The notes below the pieces were generated by a model that was not told where the DNA came from, did not search any database, and saw nothing but the letters and a program-made list of their open reading frames with translations. The translations under genes and the position numbers were made by a program. 64,000 nt of DNA. Source: Sphingopyxis sp. H050. GTDB lineage: Bacteria > Pseudomonadota > Alphaproteobacteria > Sphingomonadales > Sphingomonadaceae. Where the stretch lies: positions 186,001-250,000 of the forward strand of contig NZ_LNRZ01000001.1 in NCBI RefSeq assembly GCF_001468265.1. The letters are read 5' to 3'. Numbering within the stretch: position 1 is the stretch's first letter; each line of letters begins with the position of its first letter. Below, piece by piece: positions 25,978-34,911 of this stretch.

Positions 25978-28520
25978 CGCCGCTCGCCCTCGCGGAGCCG
26001 TGGGTCGATCGCGGCGGCCAGCATGTCGATGAGCAGGCTGACGAGCACCGTCACTGCGACGAGCACGACGACCACCGACTGCACGACGATCAGGTCGCGC
26101 TGCGCGATCGCCTGAATGACCAACCGCCCGAGGCCCGGCAGGAAGAAGATATTTTCGATGATCGCACCTCCGGCGAGCAGAAACGGAAATTGCAGGCCGA
26201 GCACGGTCAGCACGGGACCGAGCGCGTTCGGCAGCGCGTGGCGAAAGGCGGCGCGCGCTCGGCCGAGGCCTTTCGCGCGCGCGGTTCGCACATAGTCCTC
26301 GTCGAGCGTTTCGAGCAGGCTCGCGCGCGTGACCCGCGCGAGGATCGCCGCCTGCGGAAGCGCAAGCGCGACCATGGGCAGCGCGAGCGCTCGAAGCGCC
26401 GGCCCTGTACCCGCCGACCAGCCGGGGAAGCCGCCCGCCTCGACCCAGCCGAGCCCCACCGCGAACAACAGGACGAGGAGCATCGCGAGCCAGAAGCTCG
26501 GTAGCGCGATGCCGAGGCGCGCGAGCCAACTGATGACGACATCGACGGCGCTGCCTCGCCGCAGCGCGGCCCAATATCCCGCCGACACGCCGACAAGGAT
26601 CGACAGCGCGGTGGCGAGCCCGGCGAGCGGCAGTGACAGCGCGAAACGATCCGCCAAGAGGCCGGCGACGGGCACGCGATAGACATAGCTGATCCCGAAA
26701 TCGCCGTGCAGCATTCCGCCGACCCACGCGAGATAGCGCTCAGGCACCGACCCGGTCAGGCCAAGTTCGGCATGAAGCGCCGCGATTGCCTGCGGGGTCG
26801 CGCCCAGCCCCATCATATAGGCGGCCGGATCGCCCGGAACGACCTGAATGAGCGCGAAGATCACGACGGTCGCCGCGACCAGCGTCATCGCAAAACTGCC
26901 GAGCCGCGAGGCGACATAGGGCAGGCCGAAGCGCCACAGTGCCGCGGCGACGCCGATCAGCAGAAGGAGCAGGGCGGGTATGCCCCATCCGCCCGACGCG
27001 ATGCTTTTGTCGGACGACGCGTCGTCACCGCCCGCTGCGCCGCCAAAACTGACCGTCGCGAAATCGATCGCCTGGTTCGGCGTGTTGATCCAGACGTCCT
27101 GAAGCCGCGCGTCCTGCACGCCAAGGCGTGGGAATTGGAACAGGAAGCCATTGACCGCGTCGTCGGCCAGCGTGCGCTGGATTTCGGCCAGTAGCCCATG
27201 CCGCGTCGCAGGGTCGCGCGCCGTCTGAAGCCGGGCGAGCAGCGCGCGATAGGCCGGGCTGTCGTAGCCGAAATAATAGCCGGTGCGGCCATAGATGTCA
27301 TAGTCGAAGGGTTCGGCATGATTGACGATGGTCAGGTCGTAATCGTGGCGCGCGAACACCTCGTCGAGCCAGCCCGGCCACTCCAGATTCTGGATCCTTA
27401 CCTTGATCTTGAGCTTGGCGAGCTGCGCCGCGATGATTTCGCCGGTGCGCCGGGCGTAGGATTGCGGCGGCAGTTTCAGGCGCAGGGTGAAGCCATCGGC
27501 ATAGCCCGCCTCGGCGAGGAGGCGGCGTCCCGCTTCGACGTCGTGGGGATAGCGCCCGGTCAAGTCGATATAGTCGGGGCTTTGCGGCGGGAAATGGCTG
27601 CCGATCGGAACGCCATAGCCGAACATCGCGCCGTCGATGATCGCGCGGCGGTCGAGCGCGTGCGCGATCGCGCGGCGGACCGCCAGATTGGCGAGCGGCC
27701 CCTGCCGCTGGTTCATCGACAGGATGACCTCGCCCTCGGTCGGCCCGACGGTCAGCTTGAGGCGCGGATCGCTGCGCAGTTGGCCAAAGGTTTCGGGGGC
27801 AGGATAATCGGGAAACAGATCGATATCCCCTGCCTTGACCGCGGCATAAGCGGCGCTGGGATCGGCGATGAAGCGGAAGGTGAGGCGGGCCAGCCGCGCG
27901 GGCTTCCCCCAGTAATTTGGATTGCGCACCAGCGTGATGTCGCTACCGCGCCGCCAGTCCGCGAACCGGAAGGGGCCGGTGCCGATGGGGTCGGTGGCGA
28001 GCGTCTTGGCGGCATGGCGCGGCACGATGACCGCGTCGCCGAGGGTGAGCAGGGTTAGGAAATTGGCGTCGGGGGCCTTCAGCCTGATCCGGACACGACC
28101 GGGCGCGGGCGACGTCACCGCGGCAATACGCGAAAAAGCCTGCGCTTGTGCGTTGCTCGACGTCTTGGCGGATATGCGCAGTAGGCTGAAAATCACGTCG
28201 TCTTCGGTGAGCGGACGGCCGTCGTGAAAGCGGACACCGCCGCGCAGCTTGAAATCATGGACGAGCCCATCGGACGAGACAGTCCAACTTTCGGCGAGCA
28301 GCGGCCGGATCGATCCGTCGGTGTCGGCGCGTACCAGCCCCTCGAAAATCGTCGCATAAACGACCTCGTCGATCGCGACGGCGGCGCCGCTGGTGGGATC
28401 GAGATTGGGGGGCTCGAGCTGAAGCGCGACGCGTAGGTTGCCCTGCGCCTGCGCGGAGACCGCGACGACGGCCGCGAGGGACAGGAGCAGGACGACGACC
28501 AGCCGCAGCAGAGCGGTCAT
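25974..28520 (-). CDS. Fusion of peptide-type substrate-binding protein and DppB-type permease
   Basis: 848-residue single chain. Residues 1-26 are a signal/anchor sequence. About 27-500 form a family-5 binding protein (LRVALQLEPPNLDPTSGAAVAIDEVVYATIFEGL, ESWTVSSDG, VRFHDGRPLTEDDV, IGTGPFRF, RNPNYWGKP, LSMNQRQGPLANLAVRRAIAHALDR). A spare helix at about 514-531 (IPALLLLLIGVAAALW) precedes a DppB-like permease (about 535-848, with VVPGDPAAYMMGLGA and DEDYVRTARAKGL). The extra helix would return the chain to the cytoplasm so the permease keeps its normal topology. No stop or frameshift separates the parts. ATGA overlaps both neighbours. The fused layout is unusual; the cargo is inferred to be peptide-like. 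Confidence 0.88.
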   Translation of the reverse strand: MTALLRLVVVLLLSLAAVVAVSAQAQGNLRVALQLEPPNLDPTSGAAVAIDEVVYATIFEGLVRADTDGSIRPLLAESWTVSSDGLVHDFKLRGGVRFHDGRPLTEDDVIFSLLRISAKTSSNAQAQAFSRIAAVTSPAPGRVRIRLKAPDANFLTLLTLGDAVIVPRHAAKTLATDPIGTGPFRFADWRRGSDITLVRNPNYWGKPARLARLTFRFIADPSAAYAAVKAGDIDLFPDYPAPETFGQLRSDPRLKLTVGPTEGEVILSMNQRQGPLANLAVRRAIAHALDRRAIIDGAMFGYGVPIGSHFPPQSPDYIDLTGRYPHDVEAGRRLLAEAGYADGFTLRLKLPPQSYARRTGEIIAAQLAKLKIKVRIQNLEWPGWLDEVFARHDYDLTIVNHAEPFDYDIYGRTGYYFGYDSPAYRALLARLQTARDPATRHGLLAEIQRTLADDAVNGFLFQFPRLGVQDARLQDVWINTPNQAIDFATVSFGGAAGGDDASSDKSIASGGWGIPALLLLLIGVAAALWRFGLPYVASRLGSFAMTLVAATVVIFALIQVVPGDPAAYMMGLGATPQAIAALHAELGLTGSVPERYLAWVGGMLHGDFGISYVYRVPVAGLLADRFALSLPLAGLATALSILVGVSAGYWAALRRGSAVDVVISWLARLGIALPSFWLAMLLVLLFAVGLGWVEAGGFPGWSAGTGPALRALALPMVALALPQAAILARVTRASLLETLDEDYVRTARAKGLGRARAAFRHALPNALGPVLTVLGLQFPFLLAGGAIIENIFFLPGLGRLVIQAIAQRDLIVVQSVVVVLVAVTVLVSLLIDMLAAAIDPRLREGERR

Positions 28521-29878
28521 GCAAGGCGCCTCGCGACGCGCGCCCGCGCCTCGGCCGCCTGCTCGGGCAGGCCCAGCCGCTCATAAACATCGCCGAGCGT
28601 GCGGTTGAGCGGGACGCCATCGGGATCATGCCGACGCCGGCGTTCCAGCGCCTGCCGCGCCTCACCCCATCGGCCGCTGTGAATCTGGGCATCGAGCAGA
28701 ATGAGATCGAAAAGGTCGCGCTGCGCATGGCTGCCGCCGAGACTGACGAGATGCGGCAGCGCGCGCGATATCGCCGCGATAGCCGCCTCGAAATCACCGC
28801 CGGCATGCGCGACCAGCCCATGCGCGAGGGGCCTTGCCGCCTGGTCCCAGACCGCGTGATCCTGACTGCCCGTGTCGGCAGCGGCGCGGTCGATGGCGGC
28901 GAGCAACGCGTCGGCTTGCGGCCGCCCGGCGCGCGCCAGTCCATACAGATATTGGACGGTCAGAAAGGGCTGGAGCGTGTCGCGGTCGCGTCCCGCGACA
29001 TGATCGGCAATATCGTCCCAGCGTGCGCCGACGTCGACGCCTGCGAGATCGAGCCGCGCGAGTAATGAGATGGCGCCGACCTGATCCTGCGAATAGCTTT
29101 TGTCATGCGCCCAGACCTGCTCGTCATAGATTTGCAGCGCTTCGCCCTCGCGGCCCTGGCTCAGGCGGAACAGCGCCAGATGCCACCAGAGGTGGGTCAC
29201 CATGAAGCTGTTGAGTTCGATCCAGTCGGTCGCCCAATGTTCGAGCGCCGCGGCACCCTCCTCGATCCGTCCTTCGGTCAGCCAGACATGCGCCAGCGCG
29301 TGCTGCGCCCAGGGATCGCCCGGCACGATGTCGAGCGCCTGCCACGCCGCTTGCTCGGCTTCGCCGATCCGGTGCAGCTGTTCGAGCGCAAAAGCGCGCA
29401 TGCCGTGGACATAGGGCGCATCGGGTGCGCCTTCGGCGACCCGCTCGGCGGCGCGCAGCATGGCTGGAAAGGCGCCGCGATTGAACAGATGATAATGAAG
29501 GAGTTTGAGCGCGAGCAGATCGTGCGGATGCTTTTCGACAGTCCCGGTCAGGCCGGCGATCACCGCGTCGATGTCGGCGGCGATCCAGTCGTTCAATATC
29601 TTCAGGAGAGCGGTTTCGCGTTCGGTCAGCGCGTGATGCCGCTTCGCGCGGTCGAGGAACGGCCGTGCCGCATCGGCCGCGGCGCCATGCTCGCCGAGCA
29701 GGTGCAGGTAACCTGCATAAATCTGGACAAGCGCCGCCGACCGCGGATCGGCGCCACGCGTCAAGATATCGGCGGCGCGGACGTGGTAGGCGAGCAGGCC
29801 GCCGACGAAGGCGTCGATCGCTTGCACGTCCGCCACATCGGCGCCGCTGATTTCATTTCCGAACTGGTCGCTGGCCAT
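28517..29878 (-). CDS. TPR-repeat protein resembling the TTC38 family
   Basis: 453-residue, largely alpha-helical protein without signal peptide or membrane helix. TPR-like helices recur (HALAHVWLTEGRIEEGAAALEHW, AIAAISRALPHLVSLGGSHAQRDLFDLILLDAQIHSGRW, LGDVYERLGLPEQAAEARARV), with the overall pattern of TTC38-like proteins. A TTG at 29881 gives a longer frame, but ATG 29878 has AGAAGG upstream at the right distance. It overlaps the start of the SBP-permease gene (ATGA), so it is the first gene of the transporter operon. Function unknown; perhaps a cytoplasmic partner of the importer or of the hydrolases. Confidence 0.75.
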   Translation of the reverse strand: MASDQFGNEISGADVADVQAIDAFVGGLLAYHVRAADILTRGADPRSAALVQIYAGYLHLLGEHGAAADAARPFLDRAKRHHALTERETALLKILNDWIAADIDAVIAGLTGTVEKHPHDLLALKLLHYHLFNRGAFPAMLRAAERVAEGAPDAPYVHGMRAFALEQLHRIGEAEQAAWQALDIVPGDPWAQHALAHVWLTEGRIEEGAAALEHWATDWIELNSFMVTHLWWHLALFRLSQGREGEALQIYDEQVWAHDKSYSQDQVGAISLLARLDLAGVDVGARWDDIADHVAGRDRDTLQPFLTVQYLYGLARAGRPQADALLAAIDRAAADTGSQDHAVWDQAARPLAHGLVAHAGGDFEAAIAAISRALPHLVSLGGSHAQRDLFDLILLDAQIHSGRWGEARQALERRRRHDPDGVPLNRTLGDVYERLGLPEQAAEARARVARRLA

Positions 29879-29889
29879 CAAGGCGCCTT

Positions 29890-30840
29890 CTATGGCTCGG
29901 CATGGCGCGCCAGGAATTTGGCGGCATCCTGACCCGTCCTATCGGGCTGTTCCCATTGCGGCAAATGTCCGACGTCGGGATAGATGATAAGCTCGGCCTG
30001 CGGGATCGCCGCCTTGAACTGGTCGGCGCCCGAGACGTCGAGCAGCGGATCCTGCTTGCCCCAAAGAATCAGCGTCGGGATCTTGATCGCGGCGAGCTTT
30101 TCCGCGGAGGCTGCGGCGCTGCCCGGATTGAGCGACATCAGGATCGCCCGGTGGCCGGGCAGGCGCTGGAGGTCGGCCCAGCGCTGGATGAAGTCGTCGG
30201 TCAGCACCTTGTCGTCGACGACATTGCGCTTCAGCCCCTCGATGATCAGCGGCTTGTTGTCGATCGACGCGATGAAGTCACGGCCGAGCTTGTAGCGCAT
30301 CAGCCGGAACGCGAGCGGCGGATCCTCGTCGATCGCCTTGCTCGGCCAGCCGCCCGCCGCGACGAGGATCAGCTCGGACACATGCGCGGGATGGCGGAGC
30401 GCCGATTGCCAGGCCACGCTGCCGCCCAACGAATTGCCCGCGACCGCCCATTCGGTGATGCCCAGCTTCGCGCGCAGTTCGTCGAGCACATCGGCATATT
30501 TGTCGGCCGCCGCGACGAAGTCTGCGGGCGCCTCGGTCAGCCCATGGCCGGGCAGGTCGACCGCGATGACGCGATGCGCCGGGGCCAGCGCCTTGGCCCA
30601 GCCGTCCCATGAGAAGCTGTTGTCACCGAACCCGTGAACGAGCAGCACCGCCGGCGCGTCGGCGGGCCCACTTTCGAGATAGTGAAGGCGGACGCCGTTC
30701 GACAATTCGGCATAGCGCGAATTGTTGCGGGCATATTTTGGGGCAAGGTCCTTGGCCGGAATGTCCGGCGCACGCAGATAGAGCCAGCCGCCAAGCGCGA
30801 GGAGGACAATCGCGCCCAATATATATGCTGCAATTTTCAT
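29890..30840 (-). CDS. Membrane-anchored alpha/beta hydrolase
   Basis: 316-residue alpha/beta-hydrolase with an uncleaved N-terminal hydrophobic helix (residues 4-23) that would anchor it with the catalytic domain in the periplasm. Motifs: oxyanion HG in LLVHGFGDNSFSW, VDLPGHGLTEAP, nucleophile Ser in VAGNSLGG, acid in GKQDPLLD and His in YPDVGHLPQWEQP. These fit the haloperoxidase/epoxide-hydrolase/meta-cleavage hydrolase superfamily, and no substrate can be named. It ends 11 bases before the TPR gene and starts 14 bases after the TonB receptor stop on the same strand, so it may link the receptor and transporter genes into one transcript. Confidence 0.85.
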   Translation of the reverse strand: MKIAAYILGAIVLLALGGWLYLRAPDIPAKDLAPKYARNNSRYAELSNGVRLHYLESGPADAPAVLLVHGFGDNSFSWDGWAKALAPAHRVIAVDLPGHGLTEAPADFVAAADKYADVLDELRAKLGITEWAVAGNSLGGSVAWQSALRHPAHVSELILVAAGGWPSKAIDEDPPLAFRLMRYKLGRDFIASIDNKPLIIEGLKRNVVDDKVLTDDFIQRWADLQRLPGHRAILMSLNPGSAAASAEKLAAIKIPTLILWGKQDPLLDVSGADQFKAAIPQAELIIYPDVGHLPQWEQPDRTGQDAAKFLARHAEP

Positions 30841-30854
30841 CTTGGTCTCCCGGC

Positions 30855-33092
30855 TCAGAAGCTGAAGCCCAAACGCACACCATAGGAGGCCGGGCGTCCC
30901 GGTGAAGCGATATTGGCGTTCGGCAGGAAGAAATTCCGCGTCAGGTCATATTTCGTCCTGAACAAATTGCGCGCATAGGCGCCGACCCACCAATTGCCCT
31001 TGGCGGGGCGCAGCGTAACGGTGGCGTTGGCGATCCAGCGCTCATCGAGGTCATAGGTCGGGCCAAGGAAGGACGGCAGCTCGTCGCGGAAGCTGTAATC
31101 GCCCTGCAGGTCGAGCCCGAAGTCCTTGCCGAGCGGCAGCGCATAGCTGATCGAGCCCTGGTAGCTCCATTGCGCGATCGGGATCGGCTGCCCCGATTTG
31201 TCGATCGTATCGGCGACATACAGGCCGTTCACGAGGCGAAGGGTGGTGGTGTCGATATCGGAGAAATCCTTGTAGCGGCCATATTTATAGCCGACCGACT
31301 GCGATATACGGACACGGCTGGTCGGCGCGATCTGGATTTCGAGTTCGCCGCCGTAGATTTCCGATTTGGGGGCGTTGATGATGCGCCCGATCAGCCCGCG
31401 CTGCGGATTGACGATCGTGCCCAGCACCTGCTGGTTGCGATAATCATAATAGAAAAGCGAGCCCTGGAAGCGGACCGCCCGCGCGAAGTCGGCCTTGAAC
31501 CCGGCCTCATAGGCATAGAGGATTTCGGGTTTGAAGGCGTCGATCTGGTTCGCGTTCGGCGAGTTGTAGACGGTGAAACCGCCCGACTTCACTCCGCGGC
31601 TGGCGCTGGCATAGAAGAGCAGCCCGTCGCGCGGGCGGAACTCTAGCGCGAGCTTGCCGCTCGCCTCATCCAGCGTCGCGTTGCGATTGCCGTCGAGGAA
31701 CAGCGGCGTGCCGCCGATCTTGGTCGCGAAGTCGCGCAGCTTGCGCTTTTCATGCTCGTAGCGGATGCCGCCGACAATCGCGAAACGCTCGCCGAGCGCA
31801 AGGCTCGCTTGCCCGAAGCCGCTGATTGACTCGGCTTTCTGGCGATAGGATGTGTCGGTTATAAACCCGAGGCTTTCGCTGAAGTCGGTCAGGAACAGCT
31901 CGTCGAGCGTCTGGTTCGAATAATAGCCGCCGACGACCCAGTTCAGCGGTCGGTCGCCGTTCGACGAGAGCCGGAGTTCCTGCGAGTAAACCTCGACGTC
32001 GCTGCCCCAGAACGTATCGGATTCGCGGCTCGCCGAGGCGTCCCAGTCGGCGAGTTCGCGGCGCTTGAATTTCTCGTAGCTGCTGATGCTGGTGAAGCGG
32101 ACCGCGTCGGACAGATCGAATTTGCCGGTCAGGCTGGCGCCCCAGCTATCATTGTCGCGGTGCGGCTTGTCGTCGACGTCATATCCCGCGAGCGCGGCAA
32201 AGGTCGGCGACAGGCCCCAGCCGGTCTGACGGCGGTTCGTGTCGGCCGGGATCACCGGGCCGAGAGGGCCGCCGTAGCCGCGCGTCTGGAAGGGGCGAAA
32301 GAGATAGAGGCCGGTCTGCTCGCTGCGGTCCCGGCCGCCGTGGATGTTGAACTGGATGGTGGCGCTGCCCGATGGCGTCCAGTCGAGCAGCGCGCGGCCA
32401 AACAGGCGATCGGCGTCGCCAAGCTTTTCGCCGGTGTTGCGGTTGCGCTGGAATCCGCCGCCCTGTTCGGTGACGCCCGCGACGCGAAAACGCAGCGTTT
32501 CGCTGATCGGTCCCGAGACAAAGCCTCCGGCCTTCAGCAGCCCGAAGCGGCCATATTCGGCGTCGACACCGGCGGAGAACTGCTCGGTCGGGCGCCGGGT
32601 GATGAGGTTGATCGCGCCGCCCGTCGTATTGCGGCCATAGAGCGTACCCTGAGGCCCGCGCAGCACCTCGACGCGCTCGATGTCGAACAACGCACCCTGC
32701 GTCATCACGGGCACCGGATAGGCGATTTCGTCGACATAGATACCGACGGTTGGCGTGTTGTTCGTCGCATAATCCTCGAAACCGACGCCGCGGATGCGGA
32801 ACTGCGGCTGTCCGCCGCCGAAGGCCGGCACGACCTCGAGCGAGGGCGTCTGGAATTGCAGATCGTTGACATTGCTCACGCCGCGCCGCGCCAATTCGTC
32901 GCCACTGAGGACCGACAGCGCGATCGGGACATCCAGCGCCGACTCGTCGCGGCGCTGCGCGGTCACGACGATATCGCCGAGCCGTTGATCGCCATCGGCG
33001 ACCGGCGCCTCGGTTTGTGCCAATGCGCCGGTAGAGGGTAGGAGGCTGAGAGCGAGGAGAGCCCCGGTCGACGGATAGAAACGGGATTTCAT
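30855..33092 (-). CDS. TonB-dependent receptor
   Basis: 745-residue outer-membrane receptor: signal peptide (ends ALA-QTE), TonB-box-like GDIVVTAQRRDE, plug with FRIRGVGFEDYATNNTPTVGIYVDEIAYP and RVEVLRGPQGTLYGRNTTGGAINLITRRP, and a barrel ending YGVRLGFSF. The frame opens at 33317, but ATG 33092 (MKSRFYPSTGALLALSLL) starts the signal peptide and follows AGGGGAA. It resembles the broad group of receptors for siderophores or plant-derived compounds. Because it shares a strand and close spacing with the hydrolase and ABC importer genes, it could supply their substrate, but this is inference. Confidence 0.92.
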   Translation of the reverse strand: MKSRFYPSTGALLALSLLPSTGALAQTEAPVADGDQRLGDIVVTAQRRDESALDVPIALSVLSGDELARRGVSNVNDLQFQTPSLEVVPAFGGGQPQFRIRGVGFEDYATNNTPTVGIYVDEIAYPVPVMTQGALFDIERVEVLRGPQGTLYGRNTTGGAINLITRRPTEQFSAGVDAEYGRFGLLKAGGFVSGPISETLRFRVAGVTEQGGGFQRNRNTGEKLGDADRLFGRALLDWTPSGSATIQFNIHGGRDRSEQTGLYLFRPFQTRGYGGPLGPVIPADTNRRQTGWGLSPTFAALAGYDVDDKPHRDNDSWGASLTGKFDLSDAVRFTSISSYEKFKRRELADWDASASRESDTFWGSDVEVYSQELRLSSNGDRPLNWVVGGYYSNQTLDELFLTDFSESLGFITDTSYRQKAESISGFGQASLALGERFAIVGGIRYEHEKRKLRDFATKIGGTPLFLDGNRNATLDEASGKLALEFRPRDGLLFYASASRGVKSGGFTVYNSPNANQIDAFKPEILYAYEAGFKADFARAVRFQGSLFYYDYRNQQVLGTIVNPQRGLIGRIINAPKSEIYGGELEIQIAPTSRVRISQSVGYKYGRYKDFSDIDTTTLRLVNGLYVADTIDKSGQPIPIAQWSYQGSISYALPLGKDFGLDLQGDYSFRDELPSFLGPTYDLDERWIANATVTLRPAKGNWWVGAYARNLFRTKYDLTRNFFLPNANIASPGRPASYGVRLGFSF

Positions 33093-33331
33093 GTCATTTC
33101 CCCTTTTGGTTGAGCGAGTGAAGCTTTGAACGGGATATAAAATCAATGGATCGGCCCGGGGCTGACGGCGATCCGCAAGTCGTTGGCGAGGGTCATGCGG
33201 CAGATGGGCGCGCGAGCGCTGCGGCGGGTGAAAAGCCTGTTGTGAAGCGGGGGTGCATGACATACGGCAACCGCGCAATGTGCCGCGGCCGGCAAGACCA
33301 TCGGCCGTGGGCTCCAACCACAGGGACCTGC

Positions 33332-34267
33332 ATGGAAATACGCAGCCATTCGACTTTCGATCGCGCCGAGTGGAGCCGGTTGCGGTCGAGCGTTCCGCTC
33401 CTGCTGGCCGAAGAAGAGCTCGCGCTGCTGCGCGGGGCCAACGAGCCGATGTCGATCGCCGAGGTGGAGGAAATCTGCCTGCCGCTGGTTCGGTTGATCA
33501 GCCTGCATGTCAACGCCGCACGCAGCCTGGCCGCGGTTACCGACGAGTTTGTCGGCCGGGCATCGCACGCAAGACCCTTCATCGTCGCGATCGCGGGCAG
33601 CGTCGCGGTCGGCAAGAGTACGATCGCGCGTGTGCTGAAGCTGCTCCTGTCGCGCGCGACTGACCATCCGAAGGTCGATCTTATTGCCACCGACGGCTTC
33701 CTTTGGCCCGCGGAAAAGCTGCTCCGCGACGGCATGATGGACCGCAAGGGCTTTCCCGAAAGCTATGACGTCCGGCGCATGATCGAATTTCTCGCGCAGG
33801 CCCGCGCGGGCGAGCGCGCCAGCGCCCCCGTCTACTCGCACACCAGCTACGATATCGTTCCGGGCGCCTTCGATGTGGTCGAGGCGCCCGACATCTTGAT
33901 CTTCGAGGGACTGAACGTCCTCCAGATCGGCGATGGCGTGAACCGGCGCCATGGGCCCGTGTTCACGGCGGCCGATTTCTTCGACCTCTCCATCTTCGTC
34001 GACGCCGAACCCGATGTCATCGAACAATGGTATGTGGACCGGTTCCTTTTGCTTCAAAGAACCCGGATGCAGGACCCCGAATCCTATTTCCACCATCTGG
34101 CCGGAGCCTCGCGCGAAGAGGCGGTGCAATTTGCGCAGCGGCTTTGGCAGACGGTCAACCTGCCCAATCTGCTGGAAAATATCCTGCCGACGCGCCAGCG
34201 TGCCGACGTGATCATTCACAAGCGCGCCGATCACACCGCCGACCGTCTGCTGCTGCGGCGCATCTGA
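33332..34267 (+). CDS. coaA: Type I pantothenate kinase
   Basis: Phosphorylates pantothenate, the first step of coenzyme A synthesis in the cytoplasm. The 311-residue product has the P-loop GSVAVGKST (89-97), DLIATDGFLWP, RKGFPESYD, PVYSHTSYDIVPG and the C-terminal FAQRLWQTVNLPNLLENILPTRQRADVIIHK typical of prokaryotic type I CoaA. The frame is open back to 33146, but ATG 33332 has AGGGA six bases upstream and gives the family length. Transcribed divergently from the TonB receptor. Confidence 0.95.
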   Translation: MEIRSHSTFDRAEWSRLRSSVPLLLAEEELALLRGANEPMSIAEVEEICLPLVRLISLHVNAARSLAAVTDEFVGRASHARPFIVAIAGSVAVGKSTIARVLKLLLSRATDHPKVDLIATDGFLWPAEKLLRDGMMDRKGFPESYDVRRMIEFLAQARAGERASAPVYSHTSYDIVPGAFDVVEAPDILIFEGLNVLQIGDGVNRRHGPVFTAADFFDLSIFVDAEPDVIEQWYVDRFLLLQRTRMQDPESYFHHLAGASREEAVQFAQRLWQTVNLPNLLENILPTRQRADVIIHKRADHTADRLLLRRI

Positions 34268-34911
34268 GCTGGCCGCTCTCACCATTGCTGGCGCGCAAGC
34301 GCGGCGTCCTCGGCGGCGCATCGCTCCGCACCAGCCTGACGCCCGGCATCGACATCGCTGGAAAAGCGAAACCCGCACGCGACGCGGCTTTGGCCATAAG
34401 CGAAAAAGGCCGCACTCCCCTGGAATTTTGTCAACTAACCCCCCTTAGGTCGCGCCCGCGCAGCAGGCGGCACGTGCACCGACAAGCGCGCAATCTTTGA
34501 AACTGGAGTCGACTCCTCGCGCTCCGCGGCTCCCATAACCGCATTGTCAGTGTCGATGAGGGCCTGGCGTTGTCGCCTGGGCTGGGTCCGGCGCTGCCGT
34601 CCGGGTTTGGCACGTCGAGCAAGCCGCTTCGCGCTCGTCGACGGCGTGGATTATTCGGCAACAAAGTCTATCTAATTGATTGAGAAAGGGCGGACAAGCC
34701 CTTTCACGTCGATTTTGCAAAGCTTTTCTTTTGAAAGATAAAGATGGGCCATGAGCCGCTTGCGGCCGCAGGGCGCGGCATGCCCGGCGCGGCAATGGGG
34801 CAATCAGATCATCCAGGCATCGGCTCACCAACTGGCCGAAGCATTCAAGACGCACCGACCGGACGGCGCGTATGCGCCGCCCGGCCAGCAAGGCGGTTTG
34901 TGCGCCGAGGA
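34268..34911. other. Gene-free region between coaA and ohr
   Basis: About 640 bases with no supportable gene. The only plus-strand frame with an ATG near ohr (34751-34915, 54 codons) has no recognisable family. It holds an AT-richer stretch (34660-34750) and a perfect 8-bp hairpin GAAAGGGC-6 bases-GCCCTTTC (34684-34705). Because coaA and ohr converge on it, the hairpin may act as a weak terminator. Confidence 0.5.
34684..34705. terminator. Hairpin in coaA-ohr convergent gap
   Basis: Perfect 8-bp stem GAAAGGGC/GCCCTTTC around a 6-base loop. No T tract follows immediately, so termination is only a guess. Confidence 0.35.
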
